Part shown: one piece after another, positions 21,961 to 32,954 of the stretch | How positions within the stretch are numbered: the first letter of the stretch is position 1 | Layout: each line of letters begins with the position of its first letter | DNA from: Dipteris shenzhenensis | Taxonomy: Eukaryota; Polypodiophyta; Polypodiopsida; Gleicheniales | Assembly: GCA_047967505.1 (NCBI GenBank) | Contig: CM106538.1 | Reading direction: 5' to 3' (one strand) | Length of the DNA: 64,000 nucleotides | Notes under the pieces: model-generated | Database searches by the model: none | The model's input: the letters and a program-made list of their open reading frames with translations, nothing else | Told to the model about the DNA's origin: nothing | Translations under genes and position numbers: made by a program

Positions 21961-23489
21961 CATTGGTTAGATTAGTGGGAGGTAAGAATAAATCATTAGG
22001 GAAGGATATTTTTCCAGTAACAAAGAAACATGGGTTTCATTCCAAGAGTGAAAAAGTTAAAAAAGCTAAGCATTTACATATGCATGGAATCTAGACTAAT
22101 CCATGCAAGGAGTCCTTGGAAACACCCCACCTGTGTGGAAGGTTACATTGATGATCTCAATTACTCTAGCGGAAAGAGAGAACTTGATTGCAGTTACTGT
22201 AGGGTTTGTCTTTAATACAAACAATGAATTGGAAATTGAACATACAAACTATCTCATGGATGATGTGAAATTAGTATTAGTGGCTCAGAAAGTTATATGC
22301 ATATTTAACCTTCTAGCATTGAGGAAACATATGGACTTTTGAATAAGTTATTATTTTTTGCTACTGAAATAGGGGATTTATAAATCTTTTATTGTTTTTT
22401 ATTGCTCGCTTTTTTTGGCTGGCTCGCTTTTTGTCGCTCGCCTTTTGGTAATCCTCCCATGGATGCTGCATGGTCATGCATGGATGAAAAGCTAGAAAGG
22501 GCATCTTTAGCATTGGGGCATGAGGCGAGATTTGGGCCATGGTCAAGGTCATCTTGGCGAGGGGGTTGGTGGGCGCAGTTGTACACATGTACAAGAGACA
22601 AAGCCGAGCCTCCAAAATCTATCCTTAGGTAGGTTTGTGTGCTTCTAAGCAATGTGCGCTCTCATATAAGAGTAGTAGAAGCTTCCCCGTGCTCTATTGA
22701 GCACTCAGCCTGTATCCTGTTCCAAAAATGCATACATCTCGCTAGCATGGCATGGTAAAGGATGTGATGGGCTTTTTCTTTTCTTGCTACACATGTCATC
22801 ACCTCTCAACACTCATAAGCATAGCTATCGCTATGTTTTTTTGTATTTGTCCCCAACTTATACTATGTTCTTAGCATGCTTTTGCAACCTAGAGCCCATT
22901 ATGGATGAATACAAGACTGGGGAGCGAGCACAGATGGCTCTCCCTCATCTCAAAGGGGTCTCGTAAATCTCTTTCAGAGGCAGTGTGTTATTCTCATGTG
23001 ATAACCAAATGGTCTCCTTTCTTGTCTTCATTATGCTCTCACAAGCACTCAGACCACCCATCTTGAGGGAGAGCAGAAGGGCATGAAAGAAAACGTGAAT
23101 GAAGGATTGGCGAGCCAGTCGTGAGAATGTAGAGGAACTTGTTTATCATCCATCTATTTCAAAGTTGCAAGAGCTACTATAGTCCTTGTTGGGTTGCTGT
23201 AGCTGAGGCGTCAAGGTCCTCTCACAGTGACCCATCTCCTCAAATCTTTTCTAGCAACCTCAAGTGTCATGTTCAAAGCATTGGATGCCTTCTGTACTAA
23301 GTTTTTTCCACCTTCTACCTCATGAGGTGGAAAGAAGGTAATTAAGTCGCACATTTCTCAATAGTGGAGCATTGGGCTCTAGGTCATGGTTGTACCTCTC
23401 TATATATATTTTTTGCATCTGCCCGTTGTTCTACTAGTGGATCTCAGTGTATCTTTTACCTCTCTCTCTCTCTTTATATATATGTATGT
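21961..23489. other. No gene recognised
   Basis: Several short frames (22030-22342, 22361-22652, 22697-22966, 23364-23618) show no domain. The segment 22390-22520, read on the minus strand, resembles 20870-20965 (catgcatg.ccatg, then gcgagcga repeats). This suggests an outer inverted repeat around the 21510-21960 hairpin. Confidence 0.4.
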
Positions 23490-24794
23490 ATTCCCAGAAT
23501 TGGATTTTGGATTCTAGTGCTTCATTTCATATTACTCCCCATAGGGAGTCATTCTCCACTTATGACAATGGAAAGACAGGTTGTGTGCATCTTGGAAATA
23601 ACTATACATGTGACATAGTGGGAGCAAGTGACATAAAGTTTTCTTTTGCAAATGGGTCTGCATTTGTTTTAAAAAATGTGAGACATGTGCCTAACCTGAC
23701 CAAGAGTCTTATTTCAGTGGGTCGGCTAGATGATGCTAGTTTTCAAACCACCTTTGGCTTTCAGAGTTGGAAAATTCAGAATAGCTCTATGGTTTTGGCA
23801 AGGGGTGCCAAGTGTGGGACATTGTATCCATTACATGTATCAAGGGTGTCTGATCATATTGTTGTGATAACCAAGTAGCCAAGTACTTCTTTGTGGCATT
23901 ACCGGTTGGGGCACATGAGCTAGAATTGAATGAAACTCTTATGTTGTTTGGGTTATGTACCACATTTGAGTTTTTCTAACTTTGAATTTTGCGAGAACTA
24001 TCTTTATGGGAAGAAAACTAAATCAACCCATAAAAAAGAAGGGGAAAGAAGGAGCCTGAAAGGCGTATGTGGTCCCATTCTTAGGTGGAGCTGAATATTA
24101 TGTGGCATTCATTGATGATGTAACTAGGAAAGTTTGGGCTTATGCTATAGCTTGGAAGAGTGATGTGTTCCAATTATTTCAAAAATGGTTGGCTTTTGTT
24201 GAAAATCAGTCACGTAGAATACTTAGATGCCTACAGACTGACAATGGTGGAGAGTGTCTCTCTCATGACTTTCAACATTTCTATGATACATGTGGCATCA
24301 AGAGGGAGATCTCGTCCCCTCGTACTCTAGACAAAAATCTAGTTGCAGAGAATAGATGAACTACACCATTAAGGAATGGTTGCAATGTATGCTTTCAAAT
24401 GCAAGTCTTTTTGGTGGTCTTTGGGCTGAGGCAATGAAGACTATAGTGCATGTGCTCAATAGATCACATAGTAAGATTTTGAAGGGTGGTATTCTTGAAG
24501 AGGCATAGAGTGGCAAGAATCCCTCTTACACTCATTTGCATATATTTGAATGTGAAGCATATGCACATGTGCCAAAAGAGCTTCAGAAGAAGCTAAATCC
24601 TAAGTCTAGGAAATGCATCTTTCTAGGTTATGGTAAAAGTGGAGAGATGGGCTATCGTCTCTCGGATCCAAAAGCAAAGAAGATCATATGAATCCATGAT
24701 GTGGCCTTCAATGAGAAGAAGATACATAAGACACCCAAGAGGGATGTGGAAATGAGGAGAATCACTTTTCAGGATGTGAATCCACCTGCATATG
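23490..24794 (+). pseudogene. Element D protease-integrase remnant
   Basis: It starts with the copia protease core NWILDSSASFHITPHRESF (Gly of the usual DSGA is Ser). Then come SFANGSAFVLKNVRHVPNL and SLISVGRLDD, the GAG-pre-integrase segment LWHYRLGHMS, and integrase with YYVAFIDDVTRKVWAYAI and TDNGGECLS. After a degraded stretch with many stops come GYRLSDP-like sequence and the linker FNEKKIHKTPKRDVEMRR. The protease change and the stops (near 23877, 23920 and 24357) show it is dead. The same domains in A and B are recognisable homologues. Confidence 0.85.
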
Positions 24795-25004
24795 TGATGG
24801 GAGCAAGGAGCGGAAGCAAGAAGAAAGAAAGAATAAGGGTGGAGAGAGAGCTAAAAGAGAGCACAAGTTTTATGGGAAGCAAAAGTCTCTAATGACTTCC
24901 CTTATTGCCTTTTTTATATAAAGAAGAGGATAAGGTGATGATGTGGCACAGTATGACAGTACCACTTATACAAGGGATAGCACATTGTGCCTTTATCCCC
25001 AACA
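24795..25004 (-). repeat. 3' LTR of element E (210 bp)
   Basis: On the plus strand it runs TGATGGGAGCAAG to TATCCCCAACA. It matches 31085-31287 over its length with small indels (an extra ggagc-type block here and an extra gtgacatggca-type block there), so the two LTRs have diverged since insertion. Confidence 0.9.
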
Positions 25005-25092
25005 ATCTCCCACTTAAAGGCCAATGTGCCTAAAAGTAAAAGGGAGGAATGTACAAATATATATATAACAAGAGAAACTTAGCATAAGAATC

Positions 25093-28000
25093 TCAACCAA
25101 CACCCATCTGTCCTCTGCAATGTGCAAAGTGTTGCGGATTGAGACTTTTGGTCAGAAGATCTACAGGATTGTCATCAGTGTGCACTTTGACAAGCTGAAT
25201 GCGCTTATCATCAAGCACCTCTCTGATAAAATGATATTTCACCTCAATGTGTTTCGTCTTGGCATGAAACACAGGATTACGTGCTAGCTGAATAGCACTC
25301 TGGCTATCACGATGCAAAATAGGAACCTTTCTTGATAAACCAATATCTCCCACTAGACAAGATAACCATATGGCTTCTTTGCACGCCTCTATGGCTACAA
25401 CATATTCTGCCTCTGTGGTAGATAAAGCAATGCAATTTTGCAACTGAGAGATCCATAAAATAGCACCACCCCCTAAGGTGAAGACATATCCAACTTTCTT
25501 TTGTCTACACATCCTCCAAAGTCTGGGTGTGTGAATCCATGAAGAACCAAGTCTGTCTTCCCAAAACAAATGCACACATGCATTGTGCCCTTAAGATATC
25601 TCATGATACCTTTCACGGCTTCCCAATGCTTCTTGCCAGGTGTTGCCATGTATCTACTGACAACTCCCACTGCAAAGGCAAAATCTAGACGTGTAGCCAC
25701 CATTGCATACATGAGACTGCCAACTGCGGATGCATAAGGAATCTTGGCCATTTCAGCCCTTTCATCATCTGACTGTGGGCTTTCTTTCTCACTGAGTTTC
25801 ACATATGGAGGCAATGGAGTACTAAGAATCTTGCCTCCCTCGATATTGAAACGCTGCAAAACCTTGCCAATGTATTCCTTTTGAGACAAATAGAGCAATT
25901 TCTTATTTTTGTCCCATATAACATGCATCCCTAAGATGTGATTTGCATCACCAAGATCCTTCATATCAAAGGTCTTATGTAGTCCCATCTTAAATGCATC
26001 AATCTCATACCGAGATTTGCCCGCAATAAGCATGTCATCAACATAAATGATGAGCAAAATAAGGCTACCATCCTTTGCTTTCTTGGTAGAGAGACAGTGA
26101 TCAACATCACTTCTCCTAAACCCTTGAGATTGCATGAAAGTATGGAATTTGAAGTACCACTCCCTTGGAGCCTGCTTCAACCCATATAAGCTCTTTTTCA
26201 GCTTGCATACCAACTTTTCTTTGCCTTCATTAACAAACCCTTCTAGTTGTACCATATAAATCTCCTCATGAAGATCGCCATGAAGAAATGCACTTTTGAC
26301 ATCCATCTGACACAAGTCCATGTCCTCATGTGCAACCAATGCCAAAATAGTCCTCAATCTTGTCATTTTCACCACAAGAGAAAAGATTTCATCAAAGTCA
26401 ATGCCTTTCTATTGCTTGAACCCCTTGGCGACCAATCTTGCCTTGTATTTGTTCTCAACATTAGGAGTGACTTTGATCTTGTACACCCATTTGCATGGTA
26501 AGGCATTCTTACTAGTTGGTAGTTTCACCAAATCCCATGTTTTATTTTTTATAAGAGAATCCATCTCTGAATGCATGGCCTTCTCCCACTTTCTCTTATC
26601 ATGCCTTCTCATTGCCTCCTGATAGCATGAAGGCTCACCACAATCTATCAACATGACAAAATCAGCCATGTAGTCCTATCCTAGAACAAACCTATCAGGA
26701 GGTCTGGAAACTTTGGTGGATTTCCTCACCCAATCATCTTGATTGATTGGTTGTTCATCTTGCAAATCATCTATATTTTGTGGCTGTACCACCTCCTCTA
26801 GCTGTCCTACATCACCAAGATGTGGCTCTATCTGTGGCATATCAAAGGCAATTTGATTGGTTCTCAGCCTCTATTCCCTCTGCATTAGGGACATTTGCAG
26901 CAACACCTTGCTGCACATTATTGGGCATATTTCGCTATCTATTCACAATGATTTCTTCAAAGACAACCTTTTTATTTTTTGATTTTTTGTGGGCTGCCTG
27001 TGCATGCTTTCCTCATGGAAAATCACATCATTGCTGCATATAATCTTCCTTCCAATGGGATCCCACAATCTATACCCCATTTCACCACTGTCACCATATC
27101 CAATAAAGATGCATCTAATTGACTTTGGTTGGAGTTTGCTACGGTGATCTGTTCATACGTGCACATACGCATCATAGCCAAACACTCTCAAGTGTTTATA
27201 TGAGGGTGGCTTGCCATACCACTGTTCCTTGGGTACTTTTTCATCCAACCGCTTATTCGGTGACCTGTTGATGATACGAACAACTGTTTGAATAGCCTCT
27301 ACCCAAAAACTATGGGGTAAAGCAGCATGAGACAGCATACTATGGACTCTATCTTGAATAGTCTGATTTATTCACTCTGCAACTCCATTTTGTGAAGGAT
27401 TATCAGGGCTTGTAAATTCCCTTTTTATCCCTTTCTTGTCACAAAATTCCTGAAATCTTTTGGAGACATATTCTCCTCCATTATCAGAGCGTAAGCATTT
27501 CAACTTCTTGCCTGTCTGATTTTCAACCAAGGCAACAAACTTTTGAAATGCATCAAAAACTTCATCCTTCCTCTTGATGAAATAGGCCTTCCTTGTGGCA
27601 TCATCTATAAATGTAACAAAGTATTCATGACCACCCATAGACAACTGACGCATTTGACATGCATCACTATGTACCAAATCTAAGGGTGTCAATCTTTGTT
27701 GCAATGTCACTTTATGTGGTGATTGTGAATGCTTACCAAAAATGCAATTCCCACAATGTTTAAATTCTCAAAATTTCAGAGATAGTAAATAACCCAATTG
27801 AGATAGTGCTTGCATTCCTTTAACACTCATGTGTCCTAACTGGCCATGCCACAATGAAACCTTTGGCACCTTAGTTATGGCAACCACATGACTCTTTACA
27901 TTAGAAACATGCAAAGTATACAAAGTATCACACTTGTACCCCTTTGCAATGACTCTAGCTCCCTTGGTTATCTTCCACCTACTATTACCAAACACAGTGT

Positions 28001-28320
28001 AGTAGCCTTGATCATCCAATTGACCAGTACTAACCAAGCTCTTTTTCAGCATTGGCAACATCATGAAGTATAAAATGTGTGCCATCAAAAAATGCAAGTT
28101 TCACATCTCCAATCCCTGCAATAGAGCATGCATAATTGTTTCCAAGATGCACAACACCCTCTAAACCACCATTATATGAGCAAAACCACTTCTTGTGTGG
28201 TGTCACATGAAAGGAAGCACTTGAATCAATGATCCAAGTGATCCGTCTTCTTCTGTGACCAAAGCATGTGCATCAAGTGATGAAACAAATAAAATGTCAT
28301 CCTCACTCTCATGAGTGACT
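25093..28320 (-). pseudogene. Element E pol remnant (protease, integrase, RT, RNase H)
   Basis: Read on the minus strand: a damaged protease region near 28100-28300 and the GAG-pre-integrase motif LWHGQLGHMS. Integrase has YFVTFIDDATRK, SDNGGEYVS and NPSQNGVAE. A linker and RT follow with GLKQAPREWYFKFHTFMQSQ and IIYVDDMLIAGKS (catalytic Asp pair present). RNase H has STTEAEYV and VFHAKTKHIEVKYHFIRE, ending at the stop at 25093. The frame is cut by stops or shifts between each block (near 27720, 27345, 26400 and 25560), so no polyprotein can be made. The RT block 25473-26375 is the longest open part. Confidence 0.9.
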
Positions 28321-28324
28321 GTAT

Positions 28325-29173
28325 TTACCTCTTCAATTTCACACCACTATTACTACTCTCTGCTTGTTGCTTGCCTTTATCATATTTGGCATCCTGATTG
28401 TCGCTCTTTTTCTGCTCCTTTTTCAGCTTAAAGCAATCTTTCTTCATGTGCCCCTTTTTGCCACAATGAAAACATTCAATATCCTTCTTAGGCCGTGACT
28501 TACTGTGGGATCTATTCCTTTGGTTGTCATTGCCTCTATTCTGAGGTCTTCCTCTTGTGTTGAGGGCAATGGAAGACTTACTTGAAGAATTGTTCTTCCT
28601 ATTCATCTCCTCTATGAGAAGCTGACTCTCAACATCTGCATAAATAAGAATAGAATTTGAATTGCTCAAAGTTGTTTTGAAAATATCCCAACTCTCAGGA
28701 AGAGTACAAAGCAAGAATGTTTCTTTAAAATCATCATCAATGTTGAATTTCTGATTTGCCAACTGCTTGATGATAGAGTTAAACTCATTGAGGTGCACAC
28801 TCATAGTTGTGCCCTCCTTCATCCTAAGATCCATGAGCTTCTTGAGCCAATAAACTTTGCTTGTTGCACTTTGTTGAGCATACAAATCTTCCAACCTTTT
28901 CCACATATCCCATGTAGTGTTCTCATTTTCAACATTAAATAGAAGCACATCTGAAATAGAAAGCATGATTGTAGAATGTGCCAATTCATCAACACTTTCC
29001 CAATCATCATTTGATATATTTGCCGGCTTCACTCCCTTTTCCTTGATAGGACGGGCTTGATGCTCTTGAAGAAGCACATTATAGCACTGCTTTTGCCAAA
29101 TGGCAAAATTGTGTGCTTCCAACAACTTCTTGATGTTAAGAAGTGAACCACCTTCACTCCCATTTGAAGCCAT
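28325..29173 (-). pseudogene. Element E Gag, open for 282 codons
   Basis: Copia Gag from the Met at 29173: N-terminal MASNGSEGGSLLNIKKLL, the UBN2-type core with VYWLKKLMDLRMKEGTTMSV and LCTLPESWD, a basic stretch, and the zinc knuckle CFHCGKKGHMKKDC that binds template RNA. It ends in a Lys-rich tail and a stop at 28325, before protease. In relatives A and B, Gag and protease share one frame, so this stop marks damage rather than a normal end. It could still express a Gag-like protein. Confidence 0.85.
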
Positions 29174-30606
29174 ATCTCAGCAAATAAAAAATCAGCAAAG
29201 GAAATTAAAAGAGCTTGTAAAATCTGTCCTCTACTGGAGAGAACTTGTAGCCAATATATATTCCAACTTTGAATGCATAAACAGTACCAAAACTGTAATT
29301 AATTTCCTGCACCAATATAACTCCAAAACTAAGTGAAATATGCCTGCAAAACTAAGTGTAACTCACTCAAAATTCTGTCCCAACATGTGACAAAGGTAGA
29401 GGCATCTAAAACTCAGAGAAACTCTCCCAAAATGACAGTAAAAACAGTCATAAACTTGCAGCAAACAATATTATTGTTTTTCTCAACATAAAGGCATAAC
29501 CTCTGGCATCACCGTTGAGGAGTATTCTTGGAATATTTTGATTTTTCAGAAATTTCCTTTTTCAATGTGTCCCAATTTGAAACTTTCTTGCCCCAATATG
29601 CAAGAGAAATTCGTGCCTCACATCCTCTTTGGGCAAGATAACATGCTATCCCTATTTTTGAATAGCGATATCTTTTCACCGAAAGACCGGATGCCAAAGC
29701 TATAAACAGCAAAGTTGTAGTTTGTACAAAGATCTACAACTTGTTAGTTGATCTCAAGAGCCAAATCCTTGTGGATTCTCAGATATTCTCACTTGAAAAC
29801 AGCTTCTTGCACATTGGTCACAAATAGACAATAGGTTACAACTTTTTGTGGTTTTGTAGAGGCTGTAACTCCTACAGCGTATACTGGATCAACTTGCTTC
29901 CAAAAGCAAAGTTGTAGTCCATTGTGCGAACTACAACTTTCCAATTTGGCACAAAGTGCAATTCCACACCAAGAAAGAGATATTTAGTCCTGAATATGAC
30001 TGTTTTGTCGTAAGAAATAGCAACTGTTACAGCAACTTCCTTGTATGCTTGCTGCCCTTTATAGCACTCATCTGCTCCGACAAAATAGCCCCAAAAATAG
30101 CCTCGACATATGCCAACTGTAATGCAATAGCGTCATCTCTTTTGAGTCTAAAGCTAGCTCAAGTGACGAGGATATCAACCCAAATAGTCTCCAACAATAG
30201 AGATCCTTCACAACAACTCATGGGCACAAGCAGCCACCTAGCCAACTAAGCAGCTTCCTTCAATGTAGCCATCTCCAGATCCATGAGCAAGGCTTTGGGG
30301 ACGTAGTGGCTACCACTGGCTATGACAAACGACTGCTCAATGGACTGTTGTGCCTTCAACTATCAGCCCTCCATCATCGACAGCTCCCAAACAGGGCCCC
30401 TCAGTGAAGGCCTGTCTACATCCAGTCTCCCCATCTGCTCCAATCTGAGCAGCTTCAACTCCAGCCTCTCTCATCGGCATTGCCTCAAGGCTCATTATTG
30501 TAGCCTCCTTTGTCATCGTTGTTGAAGCTCCACACATTGGTAGAATTACAAGCTCCTTGTAGCTCACCTCCACCAATACTTAACGACTCACGAGCTCTTG
30601 ACAACT
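29174..30606 (-). other. Leader of element E, part next to gag
   Basis: Non-coding leader between gag and the DUF868 fragment. A minus-strand frame at 30337-30576 (rich in Met, Ala and Glu) has no family I recognise. The part next to gag resembles the leaders of A and B in style (repeated caaaact/acaact phrases) but not in detail. Confidence 0.5.
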
Positions 30607-30885
30607 TCATGACATAAATGCTGCTCTAGAAGGATTGAAGAGCCAATTGTGCACATCCCAGAACACTTCTAGCGAAACTCCATCCACAAAACCTGCTTGA
30701 TTTCCTCTGAAGTTCCACACTAATCTCTTCACTTGCACAGCTACTTGCCTGTCTATCCTGGTGGCCAAATATGGTTCCTTGTTGGGCACATTTGTCTAGC
30801 ATTCGATCACTATATCGTGCACAATTCCTAACTCATCAAACTGTGCTTAGGTGCAAAAATACTTCTTCCTAAACACATGCTCCCT
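30607..30885 (-). pseudogene. Captured fragment of a plant DUF868 gene in the leader of element E
   Basis: The minus strand reads REHVFRKKYFCT, a stop, AQFDELGIVHDIVIEC, a stop, then NKEPYLATRIDRQVAVQVKR, LVWNFRGNQAGFVDGVSLEV, FWDVHNWLF and NPSRAAFM. This is the order and wording of the C-terminal part of plant DUF868 proteins (PF05910), which carry REHVFxKKxxTTxAQF, HDIxIxC, VKRLxWxFRGN and WDVxxWxF. No retrotransposon domain resembles it. Two stops at conserved non-stop positions and an upstream frameshift make it non-functional. It lies in sense orientation with respect to element E, between the primer-binding site and gag, as expected for transduction of a host transcript. The role of DUF868 proteins is unknown. 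Confidence 0.7.
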
Positions 30886-31070
30886 TGAAGGAATCGGGTT
30901 GCTTCTACCCCCCCTTCCAAAGCTGAAGAACTCTGTGGAAAGCTCTCCATGAGATGAGACATCAATCGTTCTAGCAAACATCAAACAGAGAGTCTCTTCT
31001 CACTTCTCTCAGATCGAGCACCACGAAGCGCATCATTGCCAAAAAAAAACCTCCACCATTGCGAAACCAG

Positions 31071-31082
31071 GCTCTGATACTA
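31071..31082 (-). other. Primer-binding site of element E, one base altered
   Basis: The plus strand gctctgatacta corresponds to TAGTATCAGAGC on the element strand, one change from TGGTATCAGAGC. It lies two bases from the 5' LTR, as in elements A/B. Confidence 0.8.
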
Positions 31083-31084
31083 GT

Positions 31085-31287
31085 TAATGGGAGCAAGAAG
31101 AAAGAAAGAATAAGGGTGGAGAGAGAGCTAGAAGAGAGCACAAGTTTTGTGGGAAGCAAAAGTCTCTAATGACTTCCCTTATTGCCTTTTTTATTATTTA
31201 AAGAAGAGTATAAGGTGATGACATGGCATAGTGACATGGCAGTACCACTTATACAAGGGATAGCACATTGTGCCTTTATCCCCAATA
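31085..31287 (-). repeat. 5' LTR of element E (203 bp)
   Basis: It pairs with 24795-25004. Both terminal dinucleotides are mutated relative to TG...CA on the plus strand (TAATGGG at the left, CCCCAATA at the right), yet the adjacent ATATG duplication fixes the boundary. Confidence 0.88.
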
Positions 31288-31292
31288 ATATG

Positions 31293-32478
31293 TTGATAGA
31301 CGTCAAGTTGTCCATACACCAAATGTGCAGGAAATGCTACCACTAGGTACTCCCGTAGGCACACAATCAAGGGAAGATGATGGATCATCTATTGGTGGAA
31401 ATAATGAGCCTAATGAGGCTGATTTACAAGCGGGACAACAAGCTGAAATGCCCTTGAGAAGATCAACTAGAGTGTCTAGACCACGTAAAAGATTTGTTCC
31501 AGGGGCAGACTATGTGATGCTTATTGATTGCGAATAGCCATTTTGCTCTACAGAGAGGCTATAATGCGTGAGGATTAGATGCTATGCAATCAAAGATGAG
31601 TTCACGCACGAAGAATAAGACTTGGGACTTAGTTTCTTTTGTACATGGAAAGAAAGCATTGCCATGTGAATGGGTCTACAAGATGAAGGTCACAGGTGAT
31701 GATGTGCCTAAATATAAGGCCCACTTGGTTGCTAAAGGGTTCAAGCAAGAGAGGGTGTGGACTTTGATGAGATCTTCTCCCCGGTTGTGAAGATGACCAC
31801 ACTTAGATGCATACTTGGTCTTGTGGCAACAGAGGATGTGGAGCTTATGCAAATGGATGTCAAGATAGCTATGTTGCATGGGATCTACATAAGGAAATTT
31901 ACAAGGTACAGCTGGAAGGCTTTGAAGAAAAGGGCAAAGAGCATTTGGTTTGCAAGCTAAAAAAGAGTCTCTATGGCCTTAAGCAAGTGCCTAGAGGATG
32001 GTATCAGAAGTTTGATGCTTTCATTCAGTCCCGGGGTTTCAAAAGAAGTGAGATTGATCACTACCTCTACACTAAAAGGGTTAAGGATAATAGCCTGATA
32101 GGTGGTGTAGTGTCGTGGATGCCTTGCGCATAGAAGTGTGTTGCTTTCTCTAACATAGAGGTCAAGTACGTTGCACCCACAGAGGGTTGTAAGGAGGCTA
32201 TATGACTTGATGAGTTAGTGGGATATTTGGGGATTCATACAGGTGTACCGACATTGCATTAAGATTCCATGAATGGTATTCAGCTAGCATAAAATTTGGT
32301 CTTTCATGCAAAGACCAAACACATTGAGGTCAGGTACCATTTCATCAGGGAGGTACTTGAGGACAAGCACATAGAGCTCATCAAGGTTCATACAGATGAT
32401 AACCCTGCAACTATGCTGACAAAGAGTTTAGCTAGTCAGCGGTTTGAGAATTGTCGTGTATTGATGGTCATTGGATAG
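31293..32478 (+). pseudogene. Element D RT and RNase H remnant
   Basis: It continues the D polyprotein after element E. The linker ends MPLRRSTRVSRPRKRF and DYVMLIDCE, typical of the copia integrase-RT junction. RT follows: GLKQVPRGWYQKFDAFIQS and SEIDHYLYTKRVKDNSL. At about 32100 the sequence jumps from there directly to RNase H (GGVVSW, NLVFHAKTKHIEVRYHFIRE, VHTDDNP). The YVDD active site and thumb, roughly 170 codons, are therefore deleted. Stops are frequent between 31540 and 31800. It ends LMVIG plus stop at 32478. Confidence 0.85.
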
Positions 32479-32533
32479 TATGTCCACTAGTTGTTCACCA
32501 TTAAAGGCACATTGGCCTTTAAGTGGGAGATTA

Positions 32534-32711
32534 TGGGGGATAAAAGGCCACTGAGTCTTAACCCCAACTGTGTATAATACTCAAACATATATATATATAT
32601 GGATGACATAGAAGATTAGAGTGTTCTACACCCACCAAAACTTGTGTGGCTCTCTTCTAGATCTCCTCTCTCTCACTCTCTTCTGTTCCACTTCCGTTGA
32701 GAGCACTCTCA
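32534..32711 (+). repeat. 3' LTR of element D, end uncertain
   Basis: It begins TGGGGGATAAAAGGCC right after the purine tract at 32515-32530 and contains a TATA-rich stretch (32587-32602). It has CTCTCTTCTAG/CTCTCT blocks like those of the E LTR and probably ends near CACTCTCA at 32711. No partner LTR is present, so the right boundary is inferred. Confidence 0.5.
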
Positions 32712-32750
32712 TTATGTTTGAGTGACTCGAAGTAGTTGGTTCATAGTCTT

Positions 32751-32900
32751 TGATGGAGAGGAGGTCTTATTAGAGAGCAACAAAGAAAGGGAGAACACCA
32801 AAAAATGGTGGGTGCTAACTCACCCAAATGAAGGTAAGCTCTTATTATGTATGTATGGTACAGAGGGGTATAGACTGGGCCATTGGCCTTTACCCCAACA
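32751..32900 (-). repeat. 3' LTR of element B (150 bp)
   Basis: TGATGGAGAGG to TACCCCAACA on the plus strand. It is nearly the same as 39121-39270 with a handful of differences, and it is followed by the purine-tract complement acctcccacttaaagg. Confidence 0.92.
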
Positions 32901-32954
32901 ACCTCCCACTTAAAGGCCAATGCACCTTTAAGGGAGAAGATGGGCATCCTAATG

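Larger units (their letters stand above)
24795..31287 (-). mobile_element. Copia element E, full length, nested in D
   Basis: A complete minus-strand insertion of 6,493 bp. The LTRs are 24795-25004 (3') and 31085-31287 (5'), and the target-site duplication ATATG is present at 24790-24794 and 31288-31292. The purine tract complement follows 25004 (tctcccacttaaaggcc). A damaged primer-binding site (gctctgatacta on the plus strand) lies at 31071-31082. The order on its strand is 5' LTR, a 1.9 kb leader that contains a fragment of a host DUF868 gene, gag, protease, integrase, RT, RNase H, 3' LTR. The coding part is broken, so it is not autonomous. It is related to A/B but has a different LTR. Confidence 0.92.
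23490..32711 (+). mobile_element. Old copia element D, split by element E
   Basis: Plus-strand copia remains in two parts: protease to integrase (23490-24794) and the linker through RT, RNase H, purine tract and 3' LTR (31293-32711). Element E with its target-site duplication lies exactly between, and the reading phase of D continues across the site. The 5' LTR, primer-binding site and gag are absent. RT has lost its thumb region (junction near 32100). The 3' LTR begins TGGGGGATAAAAGG at 32534, after the purine tract cctttaagtgggaga. Its end is uncertain; I place it near 32711. Stops are frequent, so D is the oldest member of this nest. Confidence 0.8.

Noticed and set aside
22361-22652. Minus-strand frames of 84-87 codons as genes
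   Set aside because: Low-complexity Lys/Ala ends generated by gcgagcga repeats, no domain, overlapping one another.
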